Positions 37,213-49,645 of a DNA stretch of 64,000 nt are shown one piece after another (position 1 is the first letter of the stretch; every line of letters starts with the position of its first letter). Source of the stretch: Stercorarius parasiticus (lineage: Eukaryota; Chordata; Aves; Charadriiformes; Stercorariidae); assembly GCA_013396915.1 (NCBI GenBank), contig VWZL01002576.1, forward strand, positions 248,001 through 312,000. The letters run 5' to 3'. The position numbers and the translations under genes are program-made. Below the pieces are notes generated by a model, which worked only from the letters and a program-made list of their open reading frames with translations, was not told where the DNA came from and did not search any database.

Positions 37213-38746
37213 CTGAACAGATCTTATGCCCAGCCTTCAACACTGTATATATAAATCTGGTTATGTATGTTATCCTGTGTATCATCAGGTGGTAAATAAT
37301 GTCGGTAATTTCAGAGGACGTATGTGCATACAGAATTTGAAGACTAAAGGGTTGTACACTCAATTACCAGTTGCAACAGATAAATATTAATAGTGGGAAC
37401 ACCATCCAATTTATATTGTATTATTGCTGTAGCATTATACTGTTTTGATTACTTCCTGAATCACGTTACAGCATTCTAGAACAAGCATTTTGCCTTTGCC
37501 TTCCTCTCAAAAAACACATCAACATGCAAAGGAACCTTCTCCTGGCTACTTCAGTTTCCTCGGACTTTCTTTTTGTTATTACAAATACCACACAAAAGCA
37601 AGCAATACTAATACTCCAAAAGGAGAAAAGCTGTCAATGGTTATGTTTCCAAACAGTATTTCTTTTCATTCTGCATAGCCCATTGCCTTTTCGATTTATC
37701 AAAATATTTACTTATGGGAATGGCTTTACTCAGTGCCTTGTGGATCACCAATTACACATTAAAGAACAAGGTCATAAAATATTGATAAAATCATTAACTA
37801 CAGTTTTCTTCATTTACCATGGCTAAAAACACATGCTGCTGCAATCTTAATTTGATTCCCAAGGAAATAAATTATTTCAAGAACACCATTTCATTGCTAG
37901 AACACTTCAAAAAAATGAAAGAAAAAGAGTACCTTTCCCCAATTTCAACTTGCTGTTCATGTAATTTGCCTCACTGGTATACTCTGGTGATCTGAATTAA
38001 ATGCCCCAGACCCAGAGCTTTGTAGGCGTGCTGTATTCCTGAAATAACACAGACCACAACTGGAGTTGCAGCTCCTCAGATGTCTCAGTAATTAGGCTCT
38101 TTACCAGATTAGAAAGCACTGTGTTGAATTTTTCTCTTGATGTTCTCGAATGTTATCCCTCTATTCATCATATCAGACTAATAATTACGGGGATGTTGCC
38201 ATGAGGCCAGATATGAAATACTAATTTGATTCTTTAGACAAAGGTCATCATTTGTTTTCAGAAAGTTACTCCAGTACCTTTTCTTTCTGGACAAAATGGT
38301 TTCTCCTTTTTCTAGCAACCAACCTAAATCTCCAATATGCATGTAACACCACCAAACAGAACGAACCCCACATATGAGACAGAAAGAGGAAGGCAAAAGC
38401 AGGATGCAATTCCCTTTCTCCCCATGCAAAACTGGTATGAGCTATTGCTGGCAGAAGATCGCTGTTTGTCTTGGATGGCAAGAGCTGCAGTGTGGGCTGG
38501 TGGGAGGACAGACGTTGCGGGATCTGGAATTGAAATCTGGGTGATCTCCTAGAGAAATGAAGGATAAAATTCTTTCTCACGCAGAGGAACTGTTACTTAA
38601 GAAGGGAAGCCAGTGGTTTTGGGAGCAGAGCTGGCTGCAGGCTCTGTTGATAGTGGGTTTGACCACCAAGTGGGACACCACTTTTCCGCACGTTACCACA
38701 AGTCTTCCCTAAGCCCACACAAAAGCCAAACAAAAAAATCGCCACG

Positions 38747-38765
38747 CAAACAAACAAACAAACAA
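38747..38765 (+). repeat. (CAAA)n microsatellite
   Basis: Four perfect CAAA units plus CAA. Short and uninterrupted. Confidence 0.9.
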
Positions 38766-39425
38766 TTTCCTTCTGCAGCTCCAATATCCAGATAAAAACA
38801 ATAGTGTTAACTAATTTGACAAAATTTGGAGTAAAATCCAAGAGAAGGCATAGCAAATTTTTAGTGCAAAGAAGTGTCTTTCCCCTGCCTCAGCAGTGCC
38901 AGAGCAGAAGTGCGGTTGCAGAAGGACCACAGACCCCCTCCCACCACAGACGTCCACAGAGTCCGCGAACAAGCGCAAGCAGGAACCACCAGGCATCCGC
39001 ACACTTCAGATTAAATACCCCATGCAGCCTGGTGAAAGCTGCAGGAGTTATCTATGCAAGCATAATCTTTTCTTCCTGTATAATTTATTACTTAGGTTGT
39101 TTTCTAACCTCATTTTAAATCTGGTTGGAGACTATCAGCATAATTGACGAGCAGATACTTTGTTCCCCCTGTTGTACCGAAGTTGTTTTTCTCAGTTGGT
39201 TTTCAGAGCTCCTACTGAGCTGTTAATGAGCTGTCAATTATTTGTGCAAATTGGGAGGCAGGCACTGAAAAGTAGCTGCACTGGAAAAGACACGTACTCC
39301 CTCAAATCTTGTGAAATGCAACACTACTTTTAAGGATTCTCTTTACTTATGAATCTTCATCAATATTGGTACAAAAGCTACTTTATGTAAGACAACAGAC
39401 CATTTAAAATTGAGTCCACTGTAGT

Positions 39426-39475
39426 AAAAAAAAAAAAAAACCAACAACAACAAAAAAACAACCAAACCAGCAGCA
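39426..39475 (+). repeat. Poly-A and CAA-rich low-complexity tract
   Basis: Fifteen A bases are followed by CCAACAACAACAAAAAAACA and similar. No retrocopy body is evident upstream, so it is treated as simple sequence. Confidence 0.75.
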
Positions 39476-41656
39476 AAATACTTTATTAAATACAGAGACC
39501 TAATTCAGCAACTACATTCATAGCAATATTTTGAAGGGGAAGAATGAAAATGTCACTCTTCTGTTGGAGAGAGCACCCTACCCTGGATCGCAGTTCCACG
39601 TCACTACTAACTGTAACCAGTTTGCTGAGTTTTGGGTTTCATAAACAGTACTCATTTTATCCTTTTATTCTTAAAAGAAGCTTCCCATTTCAGCCTCTTG
39701 TTCTTGACCCCATATGTAAAGTGTCCGATTTCTCAGTGCTCAGCCCCACAGACAGCTGCTTGAGCTGGTGGAACAAGTTGTTGGTGGCAAAGGTAAAAAT
39801 GAGGATGGTGAGGGAACCTGAGAACCTGCGGAAGGAGCTGGAAGTGAAACTTGCTTCAGCAGTGTTGGAAACACCACGGCATTCTTCCCTCTCTCGCCCT
39901 CCCACTTCATCCTCTGCCACCCATTTCTACCCCGCAGTTATGTGAATATTAATTGTGTATGGCTACATTCTGAGAGCCTGGAAACCGCTGATGTGAAAAA
40001 TGAGAACAATAATAATTTTCTAACCATCTTTTTTCATCTCGATCACCAGTCGCACTTACAAGACAAAATTAGTAATTTTGATCACAGTGACACAACTTTT
40101 AAATCATCCTCTCCGAGAAAAAAAAAAAGACAACGTTCTAAGTTTTAATTATGCAAAGGGTTACTCTTAAGAGGATACAGCAGGATATTTCATATGCTTA
40201 AGTTTAATCACATGCATAAGTCATTACAGACTCAGAGACTGGTATTTTTGCTGGGAGTCCCCCCATTTTCCTGTTAAGGGAGGACTGCTTCCCTTTGACA
40301 GCCCTCTCAACTCTCGTGTTCTGAGAAACACAGATTCACACTGAGCAGACATGAGAATCCAAAAAGCCGCATTGATCTACAGTGAAATGTTAGGGCTTTT
40401 CTTGCAAGAGGAAATATTAGGCGAGTTTCACCAGGTGCTCGCTCCACCAGAGGGTACAAATCAAGAGTGGAAGAGAGGTTAAGGTGAAAAGGTTAGAAAT
40501 CCCCGAGAATTAAAATTAAAACTGGTGGTTTTTTTCCCCCACTGTCCTTCAGGGATCAGTACTGACTGAAAAACTCCTATTTTTGATGCAAATCTTGTAA
40601 AAATTTCTAAAAATTATTTATGAGATTTTGCTAATCTTTTAATGATAAAAATCAGGACCATTCACAATATAGGCAGTGAATATGGTCATCTACGTGGCAG
40701 CGGGAAAAGTTTTTTTTTATTCTAGTCGCACAGAGGGTAAAAGGGCTATCCAAGTCTGCTCCGCTAATGTTGAGAGACAGGCAAGAGATTATACAGCATC
40801 ATTTTATCCACACATCTTTTCGCCCAGCTACGCGCATGTGTGCTACGGGGTAACGTATAAGCAATGCCCAACACCATCTGTTTGACCGGAGCACAGACTC
40901 TCGCACCAGATGCCAGTCTGAATTTAAGTCAGCTAGGTAGCGAACACAAGTAGCTGCCATGAGCTGTTTGGGCTTTACATCAGTCTCATTACAATGCCCG
41001 GTTATGAAAGCTCCAGCTCTCCTGCTACTAATTGGCGTCCTTGCTAAGCAGAGCAGAGGCCAAGGCTCAGGTAGGAGGATTAGCTGCATCCCCATCCCTG
41101 CCTTGAGAGGTGCTCCAGGGTAGTGTTGGAGGAGAAGCCGAACAGTCTGAACAGCTGCTACACGTTTCATTTAATCTAAAACCCAAAGAATTTCAGTCTC
41201 CAGTTCCAGCTCTCTTTCCATTACCTTTCACAAATAAGTTCACTTGAGGAGGAGACCTAAAATGAACACTGTCTTTTTATTTCAGGAGGATTTATTTCAC
41301 TGACATCTGCTGAAATAATCTGTTTAGGAATACAGACCCTCCAAAGGCGTGATTAAAGCTTTCAGGATGCTGGAGTGGGGCCAACTGCAAGTCTGTAAGC
41401 CTATGGTCTGCTATAAAAATCCAAGTACAAAAAAAAAACCAAACGACCACAAAACCAACAAAACCCCAGCAAACTAACAAGTGTAAGGAGTGGTGGATCT
41501 TCTACTGAGTTAGAAGTACAATGGTCTTGATTCGTATTAGCAATGAAACTTAGAAGTGAAAATATAACATTGTCACAGGACCAGTAATGTGCAATGGATG
41601 AGGGAGCTGATGGATCAACTAAATTTCATTATTGCTATTAAATAAATACAGGAGTT

Positions 41657-41794
41657 GTTATCTGTATCGCAGTCAGACCCAGAGGTCTCAGGTGACATAA
41701 ATGCAGGCAAAGTAACATGCCTATGGCAAACAGATGATGAACAGAATTAAAATCCAGGTCTCCCAAGTCTCAGACCAGATCCTTATAATCACTA
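41657..41794 (+). mobile_element. Amniote MIR-type SINE, internally deleted
   Basis: Two segments are in the right order and orientation. TTATCTGTATCGCAGTCAGA, followed by CCCAGAGGTCTCAG, matches the amniote MIR1-like segment TTATTTGTATTACAGTAGCACCTAGAGGCC. CAGAATTAAAATCCAGGTCT, followed by CCCAAGTCTCAGACCAGATCC, matches the 3' part (CAGAGCTGGGAATAGAACCCAGGTCTCCTGAGTCCCAGTCCAGTGCCC). The central part is shorter than in the family, so a deletion is inferred. These SINEs amplified before amniote diversification, so the copy is old. Matching is from memory, not by alignment. Confidence 0.7.
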
Positions 41795-42611
41795 TTTTTT
41801 TCTGATACCATCTGTAATGCTTAAGAAGCCACTTCCACTGGGAAAAACATTACAACAAATGAAGGTAAGCTATTTCAAATTGATTTCAGGGATTGTAGCG
41901 TTTTCCTAGATTGGCTAAATTTTCCTGAAATTGAACTTAGACATCTAGAGAGAAAATGGCACTTTCCCTTTGTGTTACAGAAACAGCATCTGGCATTTAC
42001 TTAAAAGAAACAATAGACAGTAACAGCACTGTCTCAGAAATCTGCACACTTAAACCGACTACCCCATCAACTAAGTTTCCTAGTTAAAGAAAAAAAAAAC
42101 AAAGTTGTTATATATTTCCAGAAGTTTTCAAATAATGGGTTTCCTAAAGACAAATTTGAAATGAAAATACACAGGGAAATTTGCCTGTAAAAAGAATGCC
42201 ATGCATCTGATGGAAATGTGAAAAACAAACCCACACAACCTTTTTTGCAATCTGAAAATTAGCAGTGATGAAAAAATTGCTGTATTGTTAGCTACATTTT
42301 AATTGAGTTTCCTAATTATATTTTCCATGACAAAATGAGCATAGGTGCTCATTTAAGCAGACTGAAGACACAAAAATGCTCTCCAAAAGATTTATTTCTT
42401 TTTCCTTCAAAAAATCCTTAAATCAAATAACCCACCACTCCTATTTTTCCTTGTTCAGCAAAACGTCTGTCAGAAACCTGTGCCATATGGATCACAAACT
42501 AAATACATTATAGGAACTGAGGTGTCAAGAGTATACGCAGCATCCTCCAAAACATGCAGAATAGAATTAAATGGTCAATTCCTAATAATTAATAGTAATC
42601 TAAATATTCAG

Positions 42612-42652
42612 TTTTAGCACTTACATAGCCCTTTATTTCTCAAAGCAACTAA
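42612..42652 (+). repeat. MIR-type SINE 5' scrap
   Basis: TTTAGCACTTACATAGCCCT, followed by TTATTTCTCAAAGCAACT, resembles the MIR-related GCACTTATATAGCGCTTTTCATCTTCAAAGCGCTTTAC motif. It is short and diverged. Confidence 0.45.
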
Positions 42653-42655
42653 GAT

Positions 42656-45600
42656 GATGGTATCTCAGGATCCATTAACACTGAAAAGTATTTTTCTGAT
42701 CCCAAGTCAGATAAGGTCTGAATACCAATATGTTCTGTTGCATAGACTTTCCACAGCCTCAACGTTGACAGGGATGGGCTGAAATTAGAGCAGTATAAAA
42801 ACACAGCTATTAAAACATAAACAATTAAAACAAAGGCAAACAAATGTTCTCCTTATATGTTATCTTGCATTTAGGAGTAAAGTGTTGGCCTCACCGAAGC
42901 CAGGATTTCCTCCAAGGTATCAGCAAATGCATCTGCATATTAATTCTCTACTAGCAAGAATCAAAATATGGAAATCAAGAGTAAAGATACACAAGTGTAA
43001 CTCATAGCAGTTGGCACCTTGCCATCAACTGGACTGGATGCCCGTGAGAAAAATTCCACTGCCAGTTATCGTAGTGTAAGAGGAGCACAAACTCTGCTAA
43101 GTATGATTCTGAGTATGCAGCAGTGTATAACCAGGAATGAAGCCCAAAATACTATTTCCTCAAACGTGCCTCATTATGGAAAGGTTTCTTTTCTACTACA
43201 CGAATGCCTCAGTTCACAGAGGTATTGCCAGGTGAATTACACTGCACGTGCAGAACTAAGCTCGATGACTTCCCGTGGAAAAAGAATTCAGAGTGAATTT
43301 CAGTAGGAAGTTGATTAAATTCCCAGTGTGGCTCTAATGCTATTTGAGAAAACCACACACACACACTGGCTAATTGCATGACCTCTAAAAAAAAGTGCAT
43401 GCCTACAACTCTAGCATGGGCAAATCAAATAGGCCATGAAAAGGACAAATGCCATGAAGATATATATTTTTAAATGTTAAGTATTATGAGCCTTCTTTTT
43501 TTACCACAAATAAACTTTATTGTGCTACCATGCTGCACTCAACTACGACTGCTTTTATTCGGTGAGTAATGGATAGAATTAAACAAAGCAGCTGGCATAG
43601 TAGATTTGACCTTTGAAAACTGCACTCTGTATTTTTCTTCCAACAGTTTATATTATTTTATTTCTGTAGACTTTGGAAATAAGCAAACTCAGGACACAGC
43701 CAGGTGTACAGTTCTCACAGAGGGCTCGGTGGCACAATACAGCACCACTCTGTTTTTGTTTTGGAAGCCTCTGTTCCCCTGTAGACCCTTATGTGGACCA
43801 AGATTTAATCTGGCCACCCTTATGGTGGCATCTCAACCTGTGTGTGTTTCCATCTTCACACCCCCACATGGCAGCAAAGTGTCGGAAGCCACATACAGGA
43901 TGCGTCTTTGTGGAATTGTGCTAAAGAAAAAAAATCATCACAAAGCCATAAATTCTTATCTAAAAATTAAACAGAGAGATCCCTGCTACATTATATTCAA
44001 TACGATCTCATTAGATTAATACTAAAGATTTAACATATATTTATGGAAAAACTATTCCCTGCCTGTGCGGTATAGTATTTTAATTTTAAATCGCATTATG
44101 CCCGTTAGAGTTGGGAAAAAACCTCTGACTGCCAGTTCTCCCAGTGCTAAGGGATGCTCAGTTATACCAATGCCAGCACCCCTCCGTATCCTGCACAAAG
44201 ATACGGAGCATGAACAACACTGAGTCAGTCAAGACTCTTGATCCTTATAGGCTAAAGCATGGGGCCAGGGCTGCACTGCTCCAGCCAGACTATGGGAATG
44301 AAGGATACAACCCCATCCCAGTTTAATTAGCCACAAAGCAGCCCTAGAGCTTTGGGTTTTGCGGTGCGCAGGGAAGAGCAAGAGACACAGCGGCTGCACA
44401 GAGAAAACCTCCCCCAGCCCAACCTCGCCCTCCAACCTCAGGCCCCCTTCAGCGTCAGCAGAGAAGTTAGAAAGCTGGACCCCCAGCGTCAGGGCATAGG
44501 CAAGACATCCGAGTACACGTCTTGCTGCCCCCAGGCAGCCTGCCATTCTGGGAACTGCCTTCTTTGTTAGCCCTGACTGCAGAAACCCTGTAGGCCCTTT
44601 GAGTCAGAACGGGATCCCTTATTCTTCACTGCAAAAAATGCTGGCTCTTATGCTTGTCATAAAAGCAGCTGCCTAAACTGAGAACATCCTTTACATGCTA
44701 AGCAGCAGGTGAACCTCACGCCCGAGCAAAGACAGTGTCTACACCAGAGTAGTATTTTAAAATATGTGGAAACAATATTCTTACTATTGCCTTTATCATT
44801 TATGACAGGAATATCTTTAATATATGGGTAAATTTCCATTTGGAGAAATCAATAGTCTTAAATAATAACTAAGATTTCAGGTCTTTCAATCACAATGCAA
44901 AATAACCTACCATTAACTTTACAAATGAGAACCGAGTTAAAAGGCTTCTAGCAAATTACCAGTGAATCACCAGAATTTGCTTCAGGCAGAGATATTATTC
45001 CTAAATTGTTGCTGGTGATATATAGCTTTAGCATTTTTTATTGCTAATTTGCACTGCTTTTTCATACTCTTCTTCTAATGGATCATCACAGGAGCCAGAT
45101 AATTTGTATTGCTGCCAATAACTGTCTCAAGGTAAAGCTGTTTAGGTAGACGAAGACGAATGCACAGCAAGAGAGAGCCTTCAAAAAGAATTCCAAATTA
45201 AAACGTTGTTATGAAAAAATAGGAATCACTTAACAGAACAGACAGCTACGTCCTTAAGTATCTGCTCCCAAAATCAAAGCCATCACAAATAAAATACTAC
45301 CTTAGTAATATACTGTTAAGGGCTTCCTTTCTCATTTTTTAAAATTCTGTTCACTTTGTGGTATGTCATAAAAAACATACTGGGTCAAGCTGTACTTGGA
45401 AGTATTGCAAAGAGTGACACAGGCAGCTAGAAGAATTAAATTGTAATACTATGGAAAAATAAAACAAAGAATTACGTACACACTGGGATTGTTCTCATGC
45501 TTCTCCAAACTGATCATATATAACCTTTATAAAGCTGACCAGTCATATAAAGACTAGTGATAACAATAATTTATGGATCAATAAAAAAAATATTTAAACA

Positions 45601-48600
45601 AAAACTAATAAAACCTCAAGAAGTATTGGTCATAAGTGGTACTCAATCTTTAATACGACATGTTCTTTCTTTCACATTTTTCTTTGACTACACTATGGTT
45701 TTTTCCTTCCAACAAACCTCAATCTATTCTTGGAGGACAACTGAGTAGCATTCAAGAGTGCCAGTGTTGATACAGCCTATTCGCCTGAAGCAAAGGGCAC
45801 TGGAGAGGATCCTCCAGGGAACCAAGCTCAGCCCCCAGACCAGCACACGAGCAGACACGAACACCTGTGCACACACTCCTGAAACTAACCAGCACCTTAC
45901 GTGAACAGAGCCCAAACCCATTTCTTTGCTGAGCACCCACATACGTACATTCAGGTACTGAAAGCCTCTTGCCCCATCTTTGAGGTTTGTTTTTCACATC
46001 TTCCAACTGAATTCAGCTAGATTTGTACACGGGTAATGTGATCTCTTTACCAAAGGCAGACAGCCTGTACTCTTATGTCTGTTCCTATATGTTGTTCGTA
46101 ATTGTTTTGTCTGCACCTTTAACATCTTCTCATTTTTTTAAGTTCACAAGTTTGGAGACATTCTCTGGAGACATACACTAGTGTTTTGATCACACCTTAA
46201 GATCAGTGAGCAGCAATAGCATCATCTACATTAAGCATCAACTTGCAGTATTAATTGTGCATTAAATACACAGTATGACTGTCGCCTCGCCTGTTGTCTG
46301 CCTGGTTTTGGGCATCTGAAGACACTTAGCCAATAGGGAACAAAAGGGACTGAACTCAGGTCACAGTCAGGCTGTATGAATCTGGCCCTTTCTATACATA
46401 ACAAAATGCAACTGCCAACGATTCACAACTCATTCCTGAAGGGTGACACCTTTACAACGTGTTTTTGAGCTCACTGGTTCAGGCAGGTTTAAACACATTC
46501 ACTTTTTTGGTGTCTGGCATGTTTCTGTGGTGCATGGTGAGTGACAATGTGCCGTCTGGTCCTGCAGTGATATGACCAGGGAAGAGAGCGCACGCAAGGA
46601 ACAGGCCCGGCAGACTGTCCCACTTCAGTGCTACCATCTTTCGGGGCACAGAGCTGCACTGGCTGCGGACATGGGCAGCTAAAATAGGAGGAGAAGGGAC
46701 CTATGTCAGGGATGGCTGACTTGTGACTTGAGAGCAATGATACTCATCTCCTTTCTGTAAGTGAAGTTTGGAAATACCAGGAATATCAGACTCCAGCAGT
46801 TTTCTCTGCCCAGGCACCAGAACAGAGCCGAACCCCCCGAAATAGAATATAACATGGTAGAGAGGTGCCTTCTCCGAGATCCCGCTCAATTTAACTCTGT
46901 TACTTTTAATAACAGTTCTGTTGATGATACCTTTATTTTATGTAAAAGCCCATTAGCCCACTGGGTATATTATGTTGCTAAACACTAATTTTCCTTAGTA
47001 CGTAGACTTTCCATGAACACTGAGTTTTCTCAATACTCCTGTCTGCAATTTCTTTCTCTAATTCTGCAGAGCTCTGCTAAATATTTCGCCCTCAGTCCCT
47101 GTGCAGAACCAACATGAATAGCTATTCCACATGACAACCTGGCACAGAACAACTAGTCAAGATCCCCAGCCAGATCAGCGGAAAAGCAGGGAGTGTGCTC
47201 TGTTTTTTAAAACGTGAAGGAAAACAAGAGTGAAAGAGCAGCTTTGGCCCTTACCAACTATTACAGTTTGCTCTTGGAAACAATGACCTGCATTTCACAG
47301 GGACCTCCTCTGAGCCCACTACATTCATCTAGATAGAAACAAAATCCACCTTCTTAATGAAGAGATATGATTAACGAGTTCAACTTAAAAATGTGTTGTC
47401 ATTACAAGAGTTGCCACCAGCTTTCCACGTAAGTTAAATCAAGACATGGCAGGTAGGCCAAAAAATAATTAACAAAAAGGCTGATACAGAACAAAAAGTT
47501 ATGTAGGGTATCTGAGCAAAAAAGGGAAGGGGTCTGGTTTGAATCTATCTTTGAGAATATGACCAGCTTATTAGGTATTTTCAAAAGGGCCACCCTTTGC
47601 TTTCAATTCTATTTTGTGTGATATACTGTGTTACCATACAGCATTTCTCTGAATTTATATCAAATAAGCCCATTCACTACTTACTTTCCCAGTGCTGCAG
47701 GTGTCAGCTCTACAGCAAGAGCCAGACTTAGGTGGATTATTTGATAAAAATGCAAGTATTGAAATGCTTTCCACTTTGTTTTGCAAAGAAAAGACAACGT
47801 GACTTTTTTCTTCCTTAAATTTACTCATTTCTAAATTCCTTTTTATTTTTAATTATGCCAAAATTAATCTTATTTTCCCTCAACTAATATTCTTTATAAA
47901 GGTAGAAGGAGCCATAACTTGAGAATATAGACACATTTTCACTTTTTGAGAAAAATTAACCAACTTGAGACAGTATTTTTGAAAATACTAGAATATGAAC
48001 ATAAATCCTCATAATTATTGAAACTTATTCAATACTAAAAAATGTATATATGATTTAAATTATTAGATAAACATTCAAAGGCATCAGTATGAATTTATCT
48101 ACGGGTATATAGCTGAAAATAATAGTAGCTTGGATTTTTATCTATCTTGATTCAATTTGCTGGCAATTCAATATGCAAAAGAGGTATTTCTATTCACTCA
48201 TTCCTTAAAATCCAAGAACAGTTTCCTACTAAGAAATTCTATTTAATCTGCATTTAACTACAGAAAATTGTGTTACATCCATTTTTATGTCCTAAAAAAC
48301 TAGTCTATAAAAATAAAGAGATAGAAGAATCAATACTCCACTCAAGTGGTATATAAATCTGAGTATCACCAAATACTGGAAGCCTATATTTATAAATGAC
48401 TGACTTCAATAGCAAGATATAAATTATAAGGTGTAAATAGCTCTAATGGGGCGTTCAGGAGATCTTTGTGAGGAAAAAATTTAAAAAGCGGACGAGGGAA
48501 CAAAAATAACTAAATAATTCAGTTCATTGCTTTAGTTAACAAGTCTCCTCTTAGGAAAGAGCTGTTATTTTGATCCATTTAGTAATAAAAGCATAAAATA

Positions 48601-49560
48601 TATGAAACTTCAGCTCCAATTGTCAATGATGAAGACTATTCAAGTTTTACTATGTGCTGTTCTGTTATAAATAACTTTAAAATTTGCCCATTGGTTTGTA
48701 TTTGTTTTTTCTTAACTACCGGATTTTAATCTAATTATTTCAAATTGTCTCAAGCAAAACTAATGGCAACAACATAGAGCTGAAGTTGCAGCCACTTTAC
48801 CTGCACTAATATATGCAAATGTTGTCATCGGGGTGGCTTCTAATTAGCACCTGAATAACCCCTCAGGTTCCAAGCATCTAATTGGTAGGGGGTTACTGAA
48901 TGCTAAAGGAATCCACTGCTGAAGTTATTTTCATTTGAGCTGCAGGTACGTCAACTGCAACCTTTAGATATCATCAGCAAAATTGCAGCATGTCTCAGCC
49001 ATGTCTTTCCCTTGTGGCTACTCTGGAGACGATTACTTGATGTTAAGAATTCAATGTATTGATGGAGGAACTACTTATAAAAGGTTCAACACAAAGGAAG
49101 ATGTGTTGCTAAAAGCAGTGCGAACTACCTGCCATCATCTCAAGCATCCTTCTACTTGATTTATGAAACCATGCAAATGAGTCACTGTCTTGGCACAGCT
49201 TCATTCTCCAGCTACACTCATTCTAGAGACTGCCCATCCAGTTATATGCAAAAACACTGCAAAGTGATAGTGTTAATCCTCCTTTCTTGCACATTCCCTC
49301 TACCCTGCTCATATGAACTCCTGATGCCCAGCACCTATTATTTCCTTTTTCACTACCTCAACTCTTGACCATAAGAGGGACCTTCTTCCACATGGCCTAT
49401 TTGCTAGTGACAAGGCTTACCAAAGGTTAGAGAAGAACAGGAAGGGGGAAGGAGGAGGAGGAGGAGAGATTCACGATAAAAGCACAAGCAAATCATAAAT
49501 GGTGACTGCCTTTTTGTGACAAAGTACTGCGGAACATAAAGTTGAGAAACAATTGGCCTT
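42656..49560. other. Gene-free unique sequence with conserved-element-like blocks
   Basis: No gene is recognised. A 137-codon frame at 43606-44019 overlaps an 83-codon frame in another phase; both lack domains. (AC)n is at 43354-43366. The GC-richer patch 44340-44560 has overlapping antisense frames. Blocks 44995-45130 and 48780-48990 look less decayed than neighbouring DNA and carry homeodomain and octamer-type words; see findings. (GGA)n is at 49451-49465. Confidence 0.5.
48780..48990. promoter_or_regulatory. Possible conserved non-coding element
   Basis: The block contains a perfect POU octamer ATGCAAAT (48813-48820), TAATTAG (48841-48847) and CTAATTGG about 30 bases further on, in sequence of balanced composition without simple repeats. 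Clusters of octamer and homeodomain cores are typical of developmental enhancers in gene deserts. Conservation itself cannot be judged from one genome. Confidence 0.25.
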
Positions 49561-49645
49561 TGAATTTAGGCATGCACCCAAAAGCGTAGGGAGAAAAAAC
49601 GTCTTAGCAATATAGGGGTCTAAGTGCCCTCTGAGGATCTAACCT
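49561..49645. repeat. Possible ancient amniote repeat remnant (TTTAGGCAT type)
   Basis: GAATTTAGGCATGCACCCAA and GGGGTCTAAGTGCCCTCTGA, followed by GGATC, resemble the old repeat motifs GATTTAGGCGCCTAA and CTAAGTCCCTTTGAGGATC. The match is partial and the family is not named. It may be the same family as the stretch at 12924-12995. Confidence 0.25.

Larger units (their letters stand above)
37213..41656. other. Unique sequence with A/C-rich simple tracts
   Basis: No gene is named. Mixed GC-richer patches at 38600-39000 and 39690-39920 carry overlapping open frames on both strands (133 codons on plus at 39544-39945, 123 on minus at 40799-41170) with no domain. An acceptor-like CCCTGCCTCAG lies at 38886-38896 without a clear partner donor. 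Simple tracts are (CAAA)n at 38747-38765, A15 followed by CAA-rich sequence at 39426-39475, and an A/C-rich tract at 41428-41470. Confidence 0.5.

Noticed and set aside
38886..39000. Acceptor-like CCCTGCCTCAG with a GC-richer downstream stretch
   Set aside because: No convincing donor follows and frames on both strands are open only because of base composition.
39690..39945. Plus-strand frames around a donor-like AAAGGTAAAA near 39790
   Set aside because: Three different frames are open through this GC-richer patch and the donor is weak; no consistent exon model or recognised peptide.
43354..43366. (AC)n microsatellite
   Set aside because: Only about six units, too short to be notable.
43606..44019. 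137-codon plus-strand frame
   Set aside because: It overlaps another open frame, has no domain or splice context, and is within chance expectation for the window.
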